Source of the DNA: Saussurea involucrata
Taxonomy: Eukaryota; Streptophyta; Magnoliopsida; Asterales; Asteraceae
DNA: 64,000 nucleotides
NCBI GenBank assembly: GCA_033807775.1
Contig: CM066326.1
Coordinates: forward strand, 87,830,873-87,894,872
Direction: 5' to 3'
Part shown: positions 54,308 through 63,690 of the stretch, piece by piece
Layout: the number at the start of each line of letters is the position of its first letter
How positions within the stretch are numbered: position 1 is the stretch's first letter
The notes under the pieces: generated by a model
Databases searched by the model: none
What the model was told of the DNA's origin: nothing
Seen by the model: only the letters and a program-made list of their open reading frames with translations
Translations under genes and position numbers: made by a program

Positions 54308-55005
54308 TGTTGGGAACTGAAGATATGCTAAGTATGGTTAGTACTGCCAAGACAATTTTACTACTGCCAGTTCTTCGTTACTACTGCTAGTCAAGGTTAC
54401 TACTGCTAGAAGAAGTTACTACTGCTAGAAGAAGTTACTACTGCTAGACATGGTTAGTACTGCTGAGCTGGGTTACTACTGCTTGAAGACTGTGAAGGTT
54501 AATACTGCTGAAGGTTCGTTAATGCTGCTGAGCCAAAATCATTGTTAATACTGCTGACTTGATAAGTTTGGTATGCGATACTTTTGGAGACAAAGAAGGA
54601 ATTGATCAAGATATGTTTAACGAAGATTCAGAAGATCAATTTACTTTTGATAGTTATCTTGTAATTACTTTTGTATAAATAGTATTGATAGATAGCTATT
54701 AGAATGGACGACAGAAGATACATAATATACAGAAGATATACGTGTGATATAGAATTCTATATTGATTCAATAGTGAATTAACCTCAAGGTGTAAGAACCC
54801 TATTTCTAGAGAAGTAGAAGTCGTCTTGTTGAGCCTGTTCAACAAGATTGAGGTTTGGTGTAAAGCTTGTGAGTAATACAGTTTGATATATACAGTGTGT
54901 TGAATTCTATTGATTGTTCTTTAATTGTTTTAGAGTTCTATTCCGCAAGATTCTCTAAATTCTGTTTCTAAGAAGTTTAATTCTTGTTAAGAATCGATCC
55001 TGACA
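54308..55005 (+). repeat. 5' LTR of copia D
   Basis: Begins TGTTGGGAACTGAAG and ends CGATCCTGACA, as in C. TTACTACTGCT-type array at about 54337-54560 with 19-bp spacing; TATAAATA at 54674-54681. Confidence 0.94.
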
Positions 55006-55037
55006 AGTGGTATCAGAGCCTTGGTATCTTAGAAACT

Positions 55038-57701
55038 ATGGACAATTCAATGGATACTCACAGTACTCTTGTTTCAAAGGTTCCCATGCTCAAACCCAAT
55101 GAATTTGACATGTGGAAACTGAGAATCAAGCAGTACATTCTTCTTACTGATTATGCAATATGGGACATCATAGAAAATGGCCCATGTAATGAAGGAAAGA
55201 TTGGAGTAGATGGAAAGAGACCTCCTCCCAAGACAGATGCTGAAAAGAAAGTTAGACAAACAGAGATGAAGGCCTTAAGCACTCTGCTTTTGGCTATTCC
55301 TAATGAGTACCAACATCAATTCCAACACTGCACAGATGCACAGATGTTGTGGAATGCTCTGGAGAAAAGATTTACTGGCACAAAGAGCACAAAGAGAAAT
55401 CAAAAGGCTATTCTCAGGCAACAATATGAGAACTTTATGTCTGCAAAGAATGAGTCTATGACTCAAACTTTTGACAGATTTAACAAGTTAATTGGAGAAT
55501 TAGCAACTGTGGGTGTACACATGGATGCTGATGATGTCAATAGAAAGTTCCTTAGATCATTGGGAGAAGAATGGACCATGTACACAGTCTCATTCAGACA
55601 GAATGACCAATTGGAGGACAAAGAGCTAGATGACCTCTACAATGATCTGAGAGTATTTGAGGCTGAAGTTGAAGCCAAGAAAAGGCCATCTGGATTTGTT
55701 TATAATGCTGCTTTATTATCTTCATCCTCTGATAATGCTGCTAATCCTGATTCTGTTAATACTACAGGTTCTGTTAATGCTGCTGGTGGAACTAATCAAG
55801 AGAAGACTACAGATTCTGTACTAGAAGCATTCTTTTCTAGTCATGTTCACTCTTCTCTAATCAATGATGATTTAGAGCAAATTAATGCTGATGATCTGGA
55901 AGAGATGGACATCAAGTGGCAGATGGCTATGCTATCAATGAGGGTGAAGAAATTCATCAAAAGGACTGGGAGAAACAATTTTTCCCAGAGAAGAGAAGAT
56001 GGTGCAGGCTTTGACAAGTCCAAGGTTGAGTGTTATAAGTGTCACAAGATGGGACACTTTGCCAGAGAATGCAGAAGTGGAGGATCACATCAACAAACTC
56101 CAAATGGAAACCAAAACAGAAGCTCCTCTCAAGCCCTTGTTTCTCAACAAGGAATGGGATTTGATTGGAGTGATCAAGCTGAGGAAGCCTGTCAGAATCA
56201 AGCTCTTATGGCAGAAGTATCTGATATTCCCACTGAGGTACAATCTAAACTCTGTTCTCAAGCTTGCATTGATGCTGTTAAAAGATATAGGGATCACAAT
56301 CAGGGTATGTGTGATAACCTTAAGAGGCTAGAGAAAGATGTGAAAGATTATGTTAGGATTGTAGAAAGGTTTGAAGAACAGATTAGAGCTTTTCAAGCTA
56401 ATGAACTTCAACACCACTATGATACTAACTATTGGAAGTGGGAGAAGAATGAGTATGACATTAAGCTGAAAGTGTCTGGGGAGGAGAATGAGAAATTAAA
56501 AGAAGAGCTTAAGAAGGTTAAACTTGATGTTGAAAAGTTTACCTGTGCTTCTAAAACCATGGATACCATCATTAAGGCTCAAATCCATGAAAAGATGAAA
56601 GTAGGGATAGGGTACAATGCCACACCTCCACCCTACAATAACAACTACATACCTCCTAAGTCTGATTTGTTAGAGACCAAGGATAGGAAGGATCCTGAAT
56701 TAAAGATTAATATAGATCCTTGTGAAGAAACAGTAGTTGTTGAGCATGAAACTGACAAAGTAGACTCTGATGAGGAATCTGAAAGTCCATGTGTTGAGAA
56801 CACTGAGATCAAAAGGACTGAAAAGGAAAAGGGAGTTCATTCCACACAACCCAAAGTTGTGAACTCTAATACTTATAAACAGTGTTCTTGCAGGAAATCT
56901 AAAGAGAACCAGCCCCAAAAACATGATAATCAGAGGGGAAATCAAAGGAACTGGAATAACCAGTGGGCTATGAGACAAGGAGTTGATCTGAACAGAATTA
57001 ACAGACCAAAACCTTGTTTCATCTGTGGTAAGCTAAATCATTTAGCCAAACACTGTTATTTCAATCCTGTTAACCAAAGGTTTAATGCTCAAAGATCTTT
57101 TCAAAAACCTGGTGGTTACAGAAAGAATGGTGGCTATAAAAAGTCTGCAAAGAAAAATGTGGCAAAGAAACAAGATAAACCCAAAAGCCACATAAAGAAA
57201 ACGACTGAAAAGGAATGTGGTACTATGTGGGTTCCAAAAAGCACTAAAAACAATACTGCTGCTAGCAGTGTTAGTACTGCTAACACTGTTAGTACTGCTT
57301 CAAAAGTTAGTGCTGCTAGCAGTGTTAATACTGCTAGTAATCATTCCAAAGTTAGTGCTGCTAGCAGTGTTAATACTGCTAGTAATCAGTCCAATGTTAG
57401 TGCTGCTAATACTTTTAGTGCTTCTTCTTCAGATAGTACTGCTGCTAGCAGTATTAACTCTGTTAATACTGCTTCTAGCAGTGTTAACTCTGTTAATACT
57501 GCTACCTCTGTTAGTACTGTTGATACTGCTGCTAACAATACTGCTGCTCCCAGTATTAGTGCTGCTACACCAATAATTTTGACAAAGTACTCCAGCACTG
57601 CAGTACCTAAATTTGAAAATCTCATCAAAACCAAGTGCAAGTACTTTGATGAGCAAGGGAGACCCAAGACCACTTCGGCTTGGGTTCCCAACAAAAACTA
57701 A
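55038..57701 (+). CDS. Copia D Gag protein, intact
   Basis: 887 aa from the ATG at 55038; a longer in-frame extension upstream lies in the LTR and PBS and is not used. UBN2-type gag domain (NEFDMWKLRIKQYIL), first zinc knuckle CYKCHKMGHFAREC from residue 332, a Lys/Glu-rich coiled-coil-like part, second knuckle CFICGKLNHLAKHC from residue 660, then a Ser/Ala/Val/Asn/Thr low-complexity tail (about 735-845) made of GTTAGTRCTGCT-type DNA units. The end (TKCKYFDEQGRPKTTSAWVP) is almost the same as in C and is followed by TAA and TTTATCAGATGTGCAG. Packaging of its own RNA in virus-like particles is the expected role. In contrast to C, no nonsense codon interrupts it. Confidence 0.92.
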   Translation: MDNSMDTHSTLVSKVPMLKPNEFDMWKLRIKQYILLTDYAIWDIIENGPCNEGKIGVDGKRPPPKTDAEKKVRQTEMKALSTLLLAIPNEYQHQFQHCTDAQMLWNALEKRFTGTKSTKRNQKAILRQQYENFMSAKNESMTQTFDRFNKLIGELATVGVHMDADDVNRKFLRSLGEEWTMYTVSFRQNDQLEDKELDDLYNDLRVFEAEVEAKKRPSGFVYNAALLSSSSDNAANPDSVNTTGSVNAAGGTNQEKTTDSVLEAFFSSHVHSSLINDDLEQINADDLEEMDIKWQMAMLSMRVKKFIKRTGRNNFSQRREDGAGFDKSKVECYKCHKMGHFARECRSGGSHQQTPNGNQNRSSSQALVSQQGMGFDWSDQAEEACQNQALMAEVSDIPTEVQSKLCSQACIDAVKRYRDHNQGMCDNLKRLEKDVKDYVRIVERFEEQIRAFQANELQHHYDTNYWKWEKNEYDIKLKVSGEENEKLKEELKKVKLDVEKFTCASKTMDTIIKAQIHEKMKVGIGYNATPPPYNNNYIPPKSDLLETKDRKDPELKINIDPCEETVVVEHETDKVDSDEESESPCVENTEIKRTEKEKGVHSTQPKVVNSNTYKQCSCRKSKENQPQKHDNQRGNQRNWNNQWAMRQGVDLNRINRPKPCFICGKLNHLAKHCYFNPVNQRFNAQRSFQKPGGYRKNGGYKKSAKKNVAKKQDKPKSHIKKTTEKECGTMWVPKSTKNNTAASSVSTANTVSTASKVSAASSVNTASNHSKVSAASSVNTASNQSNVSAANTFSASSSDSTAASSINSVNTASSSVNSVNTATSVSTVDTAANNTAAPSISAATPIILTKYSSTAVPKFENLIKTKCKYFDEQGRPKTTSAWVPNKN

Positions 57702-57715
57702 TTGATTTATCAGAT

Positions 57716-57908
57716 GTGCAGGGCAATCAACAGCTTATGGGGAGAAGCATTTGGCATGTTGACAGTGGTTGCTCTAGGCACATGACAGGTAACATGGCCT
57801 GCCTTCAATATTTCAAATGAATTGATGGAGGACATGTTACTTTTGAAAATAATCCTGCAGAAGGTAAGAGAAGTGGTAAAAGTGATGTGTAAGTTGACAT
57901 TTGAGGAT
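57716..57908 (+). pseudogene. Copia D pol remnant (protease start)
   Basis: Matches the first 65 or so codons of C pol: the protease motif HVDSGCSRHMTGN is readable, then a TGA (near 57818) and further stops. Homology to C ends near 57908, where the sequence jumps to the post-pol region of C (C about 43283 joined to about 46495). This is the deletion scar. Confidence 0.88.
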
Positions 57909-57935
57909 TTGACAAGTGATGCACAGTGCAGAGTT

Positions 57936-58303
57936 ACTACTGCCTGTGTTCTAGTAGTTAATACTGCTTGTGCAGTTAATACTGCTTGTGTAGTTAATAC
58001 TGCTCAGAAGTTAATACTGCTTGTGTAGTTAATACTGCTTTGCAGTTAATACTGCTCAGTAGTTAATACTGCTAGTGCAGTTAATACTGCTAGTGCAGTT
58101 AATACTGCTAGGTAGTTAATACTGCTAGGTAGTTAATACTGCTTGGTAGTTAATACTGCTTGGTAGTTAATACTGCTCGGTAGTTAATACTGCTAGGTAG
58201 TTAATACTGCTTGGTAGTTAATACTGCTGTGTAGTTAATACTGCCTTGCAGTTAATATTGCTCAGTAGTTAATACTGCTTATGTCGTTAATACTGCTTTT
58301 GAT
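57936..58303. repeat. TTAATACTGCT array upstream of copia D ORF3
   Basis: About 21 copies at 17-18 bp period, with spacers partly different from C (AGGTAG, TGGTAG, AGTGCAG), so the array has been reshuffled independently while the core stayed constant. The first few units read VNTAC in one frame. Confidence 0.93.
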
Positions 58304-58314
58304 AATCTAGGGCA

Positions 58315-58322
58315 TATAAATA
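58315..58322 (+). promoter_or_regulatory. Internal TATA box for copia D ORF3
   Basis: TATAAATA directly after the array and 122 bp before the ORF3 ATG, the same spacing as in C (118 bp). Confidence 0.6.
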
Positions 58323-58436
58323 CCCCTGTTTGCCCGCCAAAGTTCATAACGACTCTTCGCATTTACTTCTTCTCTCTCGTTCTAACCTAGTCTCCCCATA
58401 ATCTTTGTGTTTTTCTTTCAAGAATCCTCAGGAATC

Positions 58437-61226
58437 ATGGAGTTTGTGGATGAGCACAATGAAATAGCCATGCTTCAGAAGCCGAAACAAGCTGCGGGAT
58501 TCCACGATATCGTCGATTTTCTCAAATCCTCGCACATCTCCTATGCCCTAACGGTGAGCCCAACCATCTATATCGAACATCAGACACAATTTTGGGAGAA
58601 TGCCACTGTTAGTTTCGAAGAAGGGCAGAAAACCATTCGAACAAGGGTTTGTGATAAACCCTTGAAAGTCACAGAGGAGGTTATTCGCATCTCTCTTCAC
58701 TTGGATGATGCCTCAGGTATAACCTCTCTATCTTCTGATGACTTATATTCGACTTTACAAAGAATGGGGTATGAAGGTCCCATTGGTGTTTTTAAATTCT
58801 ACAAGTCAAAAATTTTCAACCAATGGAGATTTCTTGTTCATACCCTGATGTACTGTATTTCTAAGAAAACTACTGGATGGAGTGAGTTCAGCAGTCCCAT
58901 TGCATATGCCTTGGTCTGCTTATCCACTGCCAGAAAGTACAATTTTTCAGCAATGATCTTTAATGATCTTGTATCAAACTTGGAATCCAAAAAGAGCTTT
59001 TACATGTATCCAAGGTTTGTGCAAGAAGTTATTAACAAGGAATTGATGGACTTACCTCAGTTTACTGAGGTATATGTACCCAAATCCCCTAAAGGGAAGG
59101 TTTTTTCAAATATGAAAAGACTTCCTAGGGACTCGGAAGGAGTTGACACACCATTGTTCTCTACAATGATGGTTGTGTCCCACCCCTCTGAAGGTATGGC
59201 ATCAGGATCAAGGCCCTCATTAGATCAACCCACTGATGACCAATCCCAACCTTCCATCTCAAAAGACATCCCTCAGTCCATTCTTGAACAACCCACTCCC
59301 ACAATCACCAAAAGGTTTGAAAGAAGAAAGGTGCACAAGGCTCCTTCCCTTGATGTACCTACTCAGAGCCCTAAGCCTTTAAGCCCTCAGTTGGAGCATT
59401 CTCCAATTGAGAATATCAACAGGGAAACCACAGGGGTGTCTCCCAACCCCAAGAAGGTGCTCTCTAAGGAGAAGGATGAGCATATGGGTGCTAAGGCTGC
59501 CACTACTTATGCTAGCACAGAGAAGGACAGTGGTAACATAAATAAGACCTTCCCCATGGCAACTCTAAATGAGAAATCATTAGGAGGACCCAGGTGCCAA
59601 GAAACCAAGGGGGCAGTTAGTGCTTCTGCTAGGCAGAAGGCTTCTGCTAAAACTTCCAAGGATCCTTTAAAGAAGGTAAACACTTCTAAACAAGGTGAGG
59701 ATAGATATAACTATGCTGAATTGATGGAAACCATTGGAAATGTCAACTTGGATGTTATGGCACAGAGGAAGGAGATTGAGCAACTGAAGACTGTGGTCAC
59801 CTACCAACAGTCTCAAATTGAGAAGCTCAAAAAGATGGTCACCAAGTTGTTGCACAGAAAGAAAAAGGCAAGATTTGTGCTGAGAAGAAGAACTCCAACT
59901 GATGATGCTCCCAAAAAGGGGGAGTCAGAGTCAGAAGCAGAACTGAATATGAAGGGTCCACAAGTTGAGGGGGAGACAGTTCACATGGAGACTGAGATGG
60001 AAATGGATAATGCACAGTTTAAGGGGGAGTCCAGTGCACAGAATAAGGGGGAGACAGAAAAGGTGGAAGAGATGATTAAAGAAGCAGAAACTTCAACAGC
60101 AGCAGAAACCACAGCAGCAGAAACCACAGCAGCAGAAACTGTTAATGCTGCTGAGTTTGAACAAGCAGCAGAAACAGTTAATGCTGCTGAAGGCCAAACA
60201 GAAAAAGCAGCAGTAACAGAGACAGAGCCTGAAACTGAAGTAGCAGCAGAAACTGTTAATGCTGCTGACTCTAAGCAAGCAGCAGAAACAGTTAATGCTG
60301 CTCAATCTACAAAGAAAGCAGTAACAGAGACAGAAGCTGAAACAGTAACAGAGAAGCTTACAGCAGAAGAAGTGGAGGTTGCAGAGGCTTTAATCAAAGC
60401 CAAACATGATACACCTCCAACTGCCAAGAAACAGGAAGAACCTAAGGATGCAAAGATGGTTTTCAGCAGAAAGAGAACAAAGTCTGTGGCTACTAAAAAG
60501 AAGTGTGTAAAGAAGCAAAGGGTAGAACCTGTTGAGAAACCAGTGGTAGAAGAGAAAGAAAAGGAAGAAGTTGCCAAGGATGAAGGACAAGGAGATAGTA
60601 AGACAGGTCAATCCAGTAAGGCACAATCACTTAGCAATGAACAATGTGACTTGTACATCACTATGGTTGATACTGAACCAATCAAAGTGACTCCATTAGA
60701 TTCAAAACCTCCTGAAATCAGTCACTGGGATACATTGATAGATGAGAGAAAGGAGTATATCAGACTCAAGAGAGCTGATGGGCAGTTTGAAGTCTATAGA
60801 ACATGGGGACAAGTCATAAGAAGATGCTCAAGATCTGACCTGGAAGAAATGTTCAAAGTAGGCATGAAGATCTATGGCAACATGTTGACAGAAAGAGGTA
60901 TGTCTATCACAAAGATGGTGTTAGAATACCTATGCCTAATGTTCAGACCAGAAGTAGTTCAGCACATAACAGCAAGACCTTTTCAAGCAGTAACCCACTG
61001 GATGCTCTATGAAAATTGTGGAGTGTATGTTATATCAATTGACAACACATATCAGGAGTATTATCTGGTGGATGAAATCTACAAACACTGCATGAAAAGA
61101 CTGAACGGGATGTTACATGTAAAGTTGGTCTGCAACAAAGACTCTGCTATGGGAAGATTCTTGGTAAGAAGGATTGCAAATCAGAGTCTAGGTTTAAGTC
61201 CTGATCTATGCGTATATGATGACTAA
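58437..61226 (+). CDS. Copia D third ORF (ORF3), intact, function unknown
   Basis: 929 aa from the ATG at 58437 (MEFVDEHNEIAMLQKPKQ); an in-frame extension to 58407 lies in the leader. Two conserved blocks match C: the N-terminal 230 residues and the last 180 (YITMVDTEPIK, RADGQFEVYRTWG, SRSDLEEMFKVGMKIYGN). Between them are a coiled-coil-like segment (about 440-473), basic HRKKKARFVLRRR (about 473-485), Ala-rich AAETVNAAE repeats (about 550-630) and a bipartite basic stretch (RKRTKSVATKKKCVKKQR, about 676-695). Four purine tracts like the PPT (AGGGGGAG) are embedded in frame as (K/E)GE at 59913-60053. No signal peptide or membrane anchor. Retention of an open ORF3 in a pol-less yet mobile copy suggests it matters, or that deletion is recent. 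Confidence 0.86.
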   Translation: MEFVDEHNEIAMLQKPKQAAGFHDIVDFLKSSHISYALTVSPTIYIEHQTQFWENATVSFEEGQKTIRTRVCDKPLKVTEEVIRISLHLDDASGITSLSSDDLYSTLQRMGYEGPIGVFKFYKSKIFNQWRFLVHTLMYCISKKTTGWSEFSSPIAYALVCLSTARKYNFSAMIFNDLVSNLESKKSFYMYPRFVQEVINKELMDLPQFTEVYVPKSPKGKVFSNMKRLPRDSEGVDTPLFSTMMVVSHPSEGMASGSRPSLDQPTDDQSQPSISKDIPQSILEQPTPTITKRFERRKVHKAPSLDVPTQSPKPLSPQLEHSPIENINRETTGVSPNPKKVLSKEKDEHMGAKAATTYASTEKDSGNINKTFPMATLNEKSLGGPRCQETKGAVSASARQKASAKTSKDPLKKVNTSKQGEDRYNYAELMETIGNVNLDVMAQRKEIEQLKTVVTYQQSQIEKLKKMVTKLLHRKKKARFVLRRRTPTDDAPKKGESESEAELNMKGPQVEGETVHMETEMEMDNAQFKGESSAQNKGETEKVEEMIKEAETSTAAETTAAETTAAETVNAAEFEQAAETVNAAEGQTEKAAVTETEPETEVAAETVNAADSKQAAETVNAAQSTKKAVTETEAETVTEKLTAEEVEVAEALIKAKHDTPPTAKKQEEPKDAKMVFSRKRTKSVATKKKCVKKQRVEPVEKPVVEEKEKEEVAKDEGQGDSKTGQSSKAQSLSNEQCDLYITMVDTEPIKVTPLDSKPPEISHWDTLIDERKEYIRLKRADGQFEVYRTWGQVIRRCSRSDLEEMFKVGMKIYGNMLTERGMSITKMVLEYLCLMFRPEVVQHITARPFQAVTHWMLYENCGVYVISIDNTYQEYYLVDEIYKHCMKRLNGMLHVKLVCNKDSAMGRFLVRRIANQSLGLSPDLCVYDD

Positions 61227-61288
61227 GTTTTGGAAGCATCATCTGAAGAACTTGACTTCTTTTCCTAAAAGTCAAGTTAGGGGGAGAC

Positions 61289-61967
61289 TGTTGGGAACTG
61301 AAGATATGCTAAGTATGGTTAGTACTGCCAAGACAATTTTACTACTGCCAGTTCTTCGTTACTACTGCTAGTCAAGGTTACTACTGCTAGAAGAAGTTAC
61401 TACTGCTAGACATGGTTAGTACTGCTGAGCTGGGTTACTACTGCTTGAAGACTGTGAAGGTTAATACTGCTGAAGGTTCGTTAATGCTGCTGAGCCAAAA
61501 TCATTGTTAATACTGCTGACTTGATAAGTTTGGTATGCGATACTTTTGGAGACAAAGAAGGAATTGATCAAGATATGTTTAACGAAGATTCAGAAGATCA
61601 ATTTACTTTTGATAGTTATCTTGTAATTACTTTTGTATAAATAGTATTGATAGATAGCTATTAGAATGGACGACAGAAGATACATAATATACAGAAGATA
61701 TACGTGTGATATAGAATTCTATATTGATTCAAGAGTGAATTAACCTCAAGGTGTAAGAACCCTATTTCTAGAGAAGTAGAAGTCGTCTTGTTGAGCCTGT
61801 TCAACAAGATTGAGGTTTGGTGTAAAGCTTGTGAGTAATACAGTTTGATATATACAGTGTGTTGAATTCTATTGATTGTTCTTTAATTGTTTTAGAGTTC
61901 TATTCCGCAAGATTCTCTAAATTCTGTTTCTAAGAAGTTTAATTCTTGTTAAGAATCGATCCTGACA
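61289..61967 (+). repeat. 3' LTR of copia D
   Basis: 679 bp; array 61318-61520, TATAAATA at 61636-61643. It differs from the 5' LTR by one substitution (AATAGTG versus AAGAGTG) and lacks one TACTGCTAGAAGAAGTTAC unit. Confidence 0.94.
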
Positions 61968-61977
61968 GAGAGAGAGA

Positions 61978-62203
61978 GGTTCAAACGAGGAGCGTAACAA
62001 TTTACGAGAAACGCGAGGAGCACCTCCCATGTACAAAATCGCATGTGATTCACAACAAAATCATATGTGTTTAAAAAATGCAAAGCACGCGGTTTGTTCC
62101 GCGGTTTGCAAAGCGCGTGGTTTGTACTGTGAATCACATGTGATTTTGCACATGGACGGTGCTCCTCGCGTTTTCTTAAATTGTTACGCTCCTCGTTTGA
62201 ACC
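61978..62203. mobile_element. MITE 1 (long terminal inverted repeats)
   Basis: Starts GGTTCAAACGAGGAGCGTAA and ends with its near-perfect complement; the inverted arms extend about 45 bp to GCGAGGAGCACC / GGTGCTCCTCGCG. The interior holds ATCACATGTGAT-type palindromes and no gene. Flanked by (GA)n on the left and (CT)n(TA)n on the right. Confidence 0.8.
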
Positions 62204-62204
62204 C

Positions 62205-62302
<98 letters not shown>
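62204..62302. repeat. (CT)n-(TA)n microsatellite
   Basis: Right arm of the microsatellite frame around MITE 1: CT repeats to about 62247, TA repeats to 62302. It mirrors 54252-54307 in inverted orientation. Confidence 0.9.
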
Positions 62303-62303
<1 letters not shown>

Positions 62304-62726
62304 CTTATGATCTTGGAGCTTCTCACATTCTTACTAATTATGTTGACCGTTTTCTCCTTTGAAGTTTGAACCTAACCATATTATATACACAAACATATTA
62401 TTTATATATATATATATATATATATTTATTTATTTATTTATTTGTATATCTACGATTTAATCATTTGAAAACTCTAAAATTGTGAGATCCATGAGAACTT
62501 TTAGATTAAGGTATTGTTTCATGATTTGTTCCCATCTAAGACAAACATTTAATGTACTGATGAACATATATTTGTTTCACAATTTGTTTGTGTCATATGT
62601 ATTCGGTTTACAATTTGAAACTTTTTACGTGCAACTTTTGTTTTACAAACATACTAAAAGGTTCATATTATGAAATAAATGCATGTAAATCAAACACATT
62701 GTGAAACATATATATATATATATATA
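62303..62726. other. AT-rich intergenic sequence
   Basis: Contains (TA)n at 62404-62425, TTTA repeats after it and another (TA)n before 62727. I see no gene or recognisable element. Confidence 0.7.
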
Positions 62727-63054
62727 GGGGGGTTCAAACGATGAGCGTACCTATTTACGAGAACGCGAGGAGCACTCTCATGCTTCTGATCACATATGAT
62801 TTACAACGCTAAAAAATCGGATGGTTTTCGAAAATTCGCGCAAAAGTGGCGCGACCTGGTTCGCGACGCGTGCAAGTCGCGGATCATTAATGATCCACAA
62901 CTGCCAATCACATGTGATCCATAACTGTCGATTGCTCATCCAGATCAGTTGTGAATCACATGTGATCCACAACTGTCAATCACATGTGATTCATAACTAT
63001 CAATTGCTCCTCACGTTCTCTTAAATTGGTACGCTCCTCGTTTGAACCCGCCTC
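62727..63054. mobile_element. MITE 2, same family as MITE 1
   Basis: Terminal inverted arms GGGTTCAAACGATGAGCGTA... and ...TACGCTCCTCGTTTGAACCC, inside (TA)n on both sides. The interior has at least four AATCACATGTGAT(C/T)-type palindromes followed by CA(C/T)AACTGTC, partly tandem (62880-63005). Non-coding. Confidence 0.8.
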
Positions 63055-63076
63055 TATATATATATATATATATATA

Positions 63077-63390
63077 GGGTTAGGTTCAGGGGAAAACCCT
63101 AAATAAATAGAAAATCGGAAAACCACGAAAAAAACGGATGAAAAAGTATATTAATATGGATGTCAAATTAACGAGAAAAATATAGTCGTTTATTTGGTGT
63201 AATTTATTTCGTTCGAAATTTGTTTATTTTTCGTCTTTTTGCAAATAAAAAATAGAGGGGTGAGGTTTTCTTAATTTAATTAATATTGTTGTAACCGTCT
63301 GTTTAATCACATTCATCAGATCATCTAATCTAACGGTCGATAAGGTGTTATTCAGTTTTCCGTTTTTTTGAGGTTTTCCCTTGAACCTCC

Positions 63391-63393
<3 letters not shown>
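63077..63393. mobile_element. MITE 3 (second family)
   Basis: Inverted arms AGGTTCAGGGGAAAACC near the left end and GGTTTTCCCTTGAACCT near the right end, extended by CGGAAAAC / GTTTTCCG and poly-A/poly-T blocks. Flanked by (TA)n on both sides. No coding capacity. Confidence 0.75.
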
Positions 63394-63461
<68 letters not shown>

Positions 63462-63478
63462 GAGAGAGAGAGAGAGAG
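63394..63478. repeat. (TA)n-(GA)n microsatellite between MITEs 3 and 4
   Basis: TA repeats to about 63424, then GA repeats with interspersed GATAGA units up to the start of MITE 4. Confidence 0.9.
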
Positions 63479-63677
63479 GTTTATGGGAAAATCTCAAAAG
63501 ATGGAAAACTAAGAAATACCCTGGTAACCTTCATCTTAACGGTATGCACTAGTAAATTAAGTTGTATTTTTTGTTTTTATGCACGTGTGCATGTTACAAA
63601 TACTTGTATGCAGATGAATGGCTACCAAGTATTCTTCAGTTTTCCATTTTTTTTAAGGTTTTCCACTGAATCTGACC
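63479..63677. mobile_element. MITE 4, related to MITE 3
   Basis: Left arm GGTTTATGGGAAAATCTC with ATGGAAAACTAAGAA; the right arm is the approximate complement (TTCAGTTTTCCAT...GGTTTTCCACTGAATCTGACC). Less perfect than MITE 3. Followed by (TA)n. Confidence 0.65.
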
Positions 63678-63690
63678 ATATATATATATA

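Larger units (their letters stand above)
54308..61967 (+). mobile_element. Copia element D, pol-deleted, with intact gag and ORF3
   Basis: LTRs of 698 and 679 bp, 5-bp duplication GAGAG (54303-54307 and 61968-61972, inside a GA microsatellite), PBS AGTGGTATCAGAGCC at 55006-55020, PPT AGGGGGAGA just before 61289. Compared with C, about 3.2 kb of pol (most of protease, all integrase, RT and RNase H) is missing, while gag and ORF3 are open. The LTRs differ by one substitution and one 19-bp array unit by eye, so D moved recently and must have used enzymes supplied in trans. Confidence 0.95.

Noticed and set aside
57822..58028. 68-aa frame reading VNTAC repeats
   Set aside because: Translation of the non-coding array plus protease remnant; not a gene, though its start shows the link to integrase codons.
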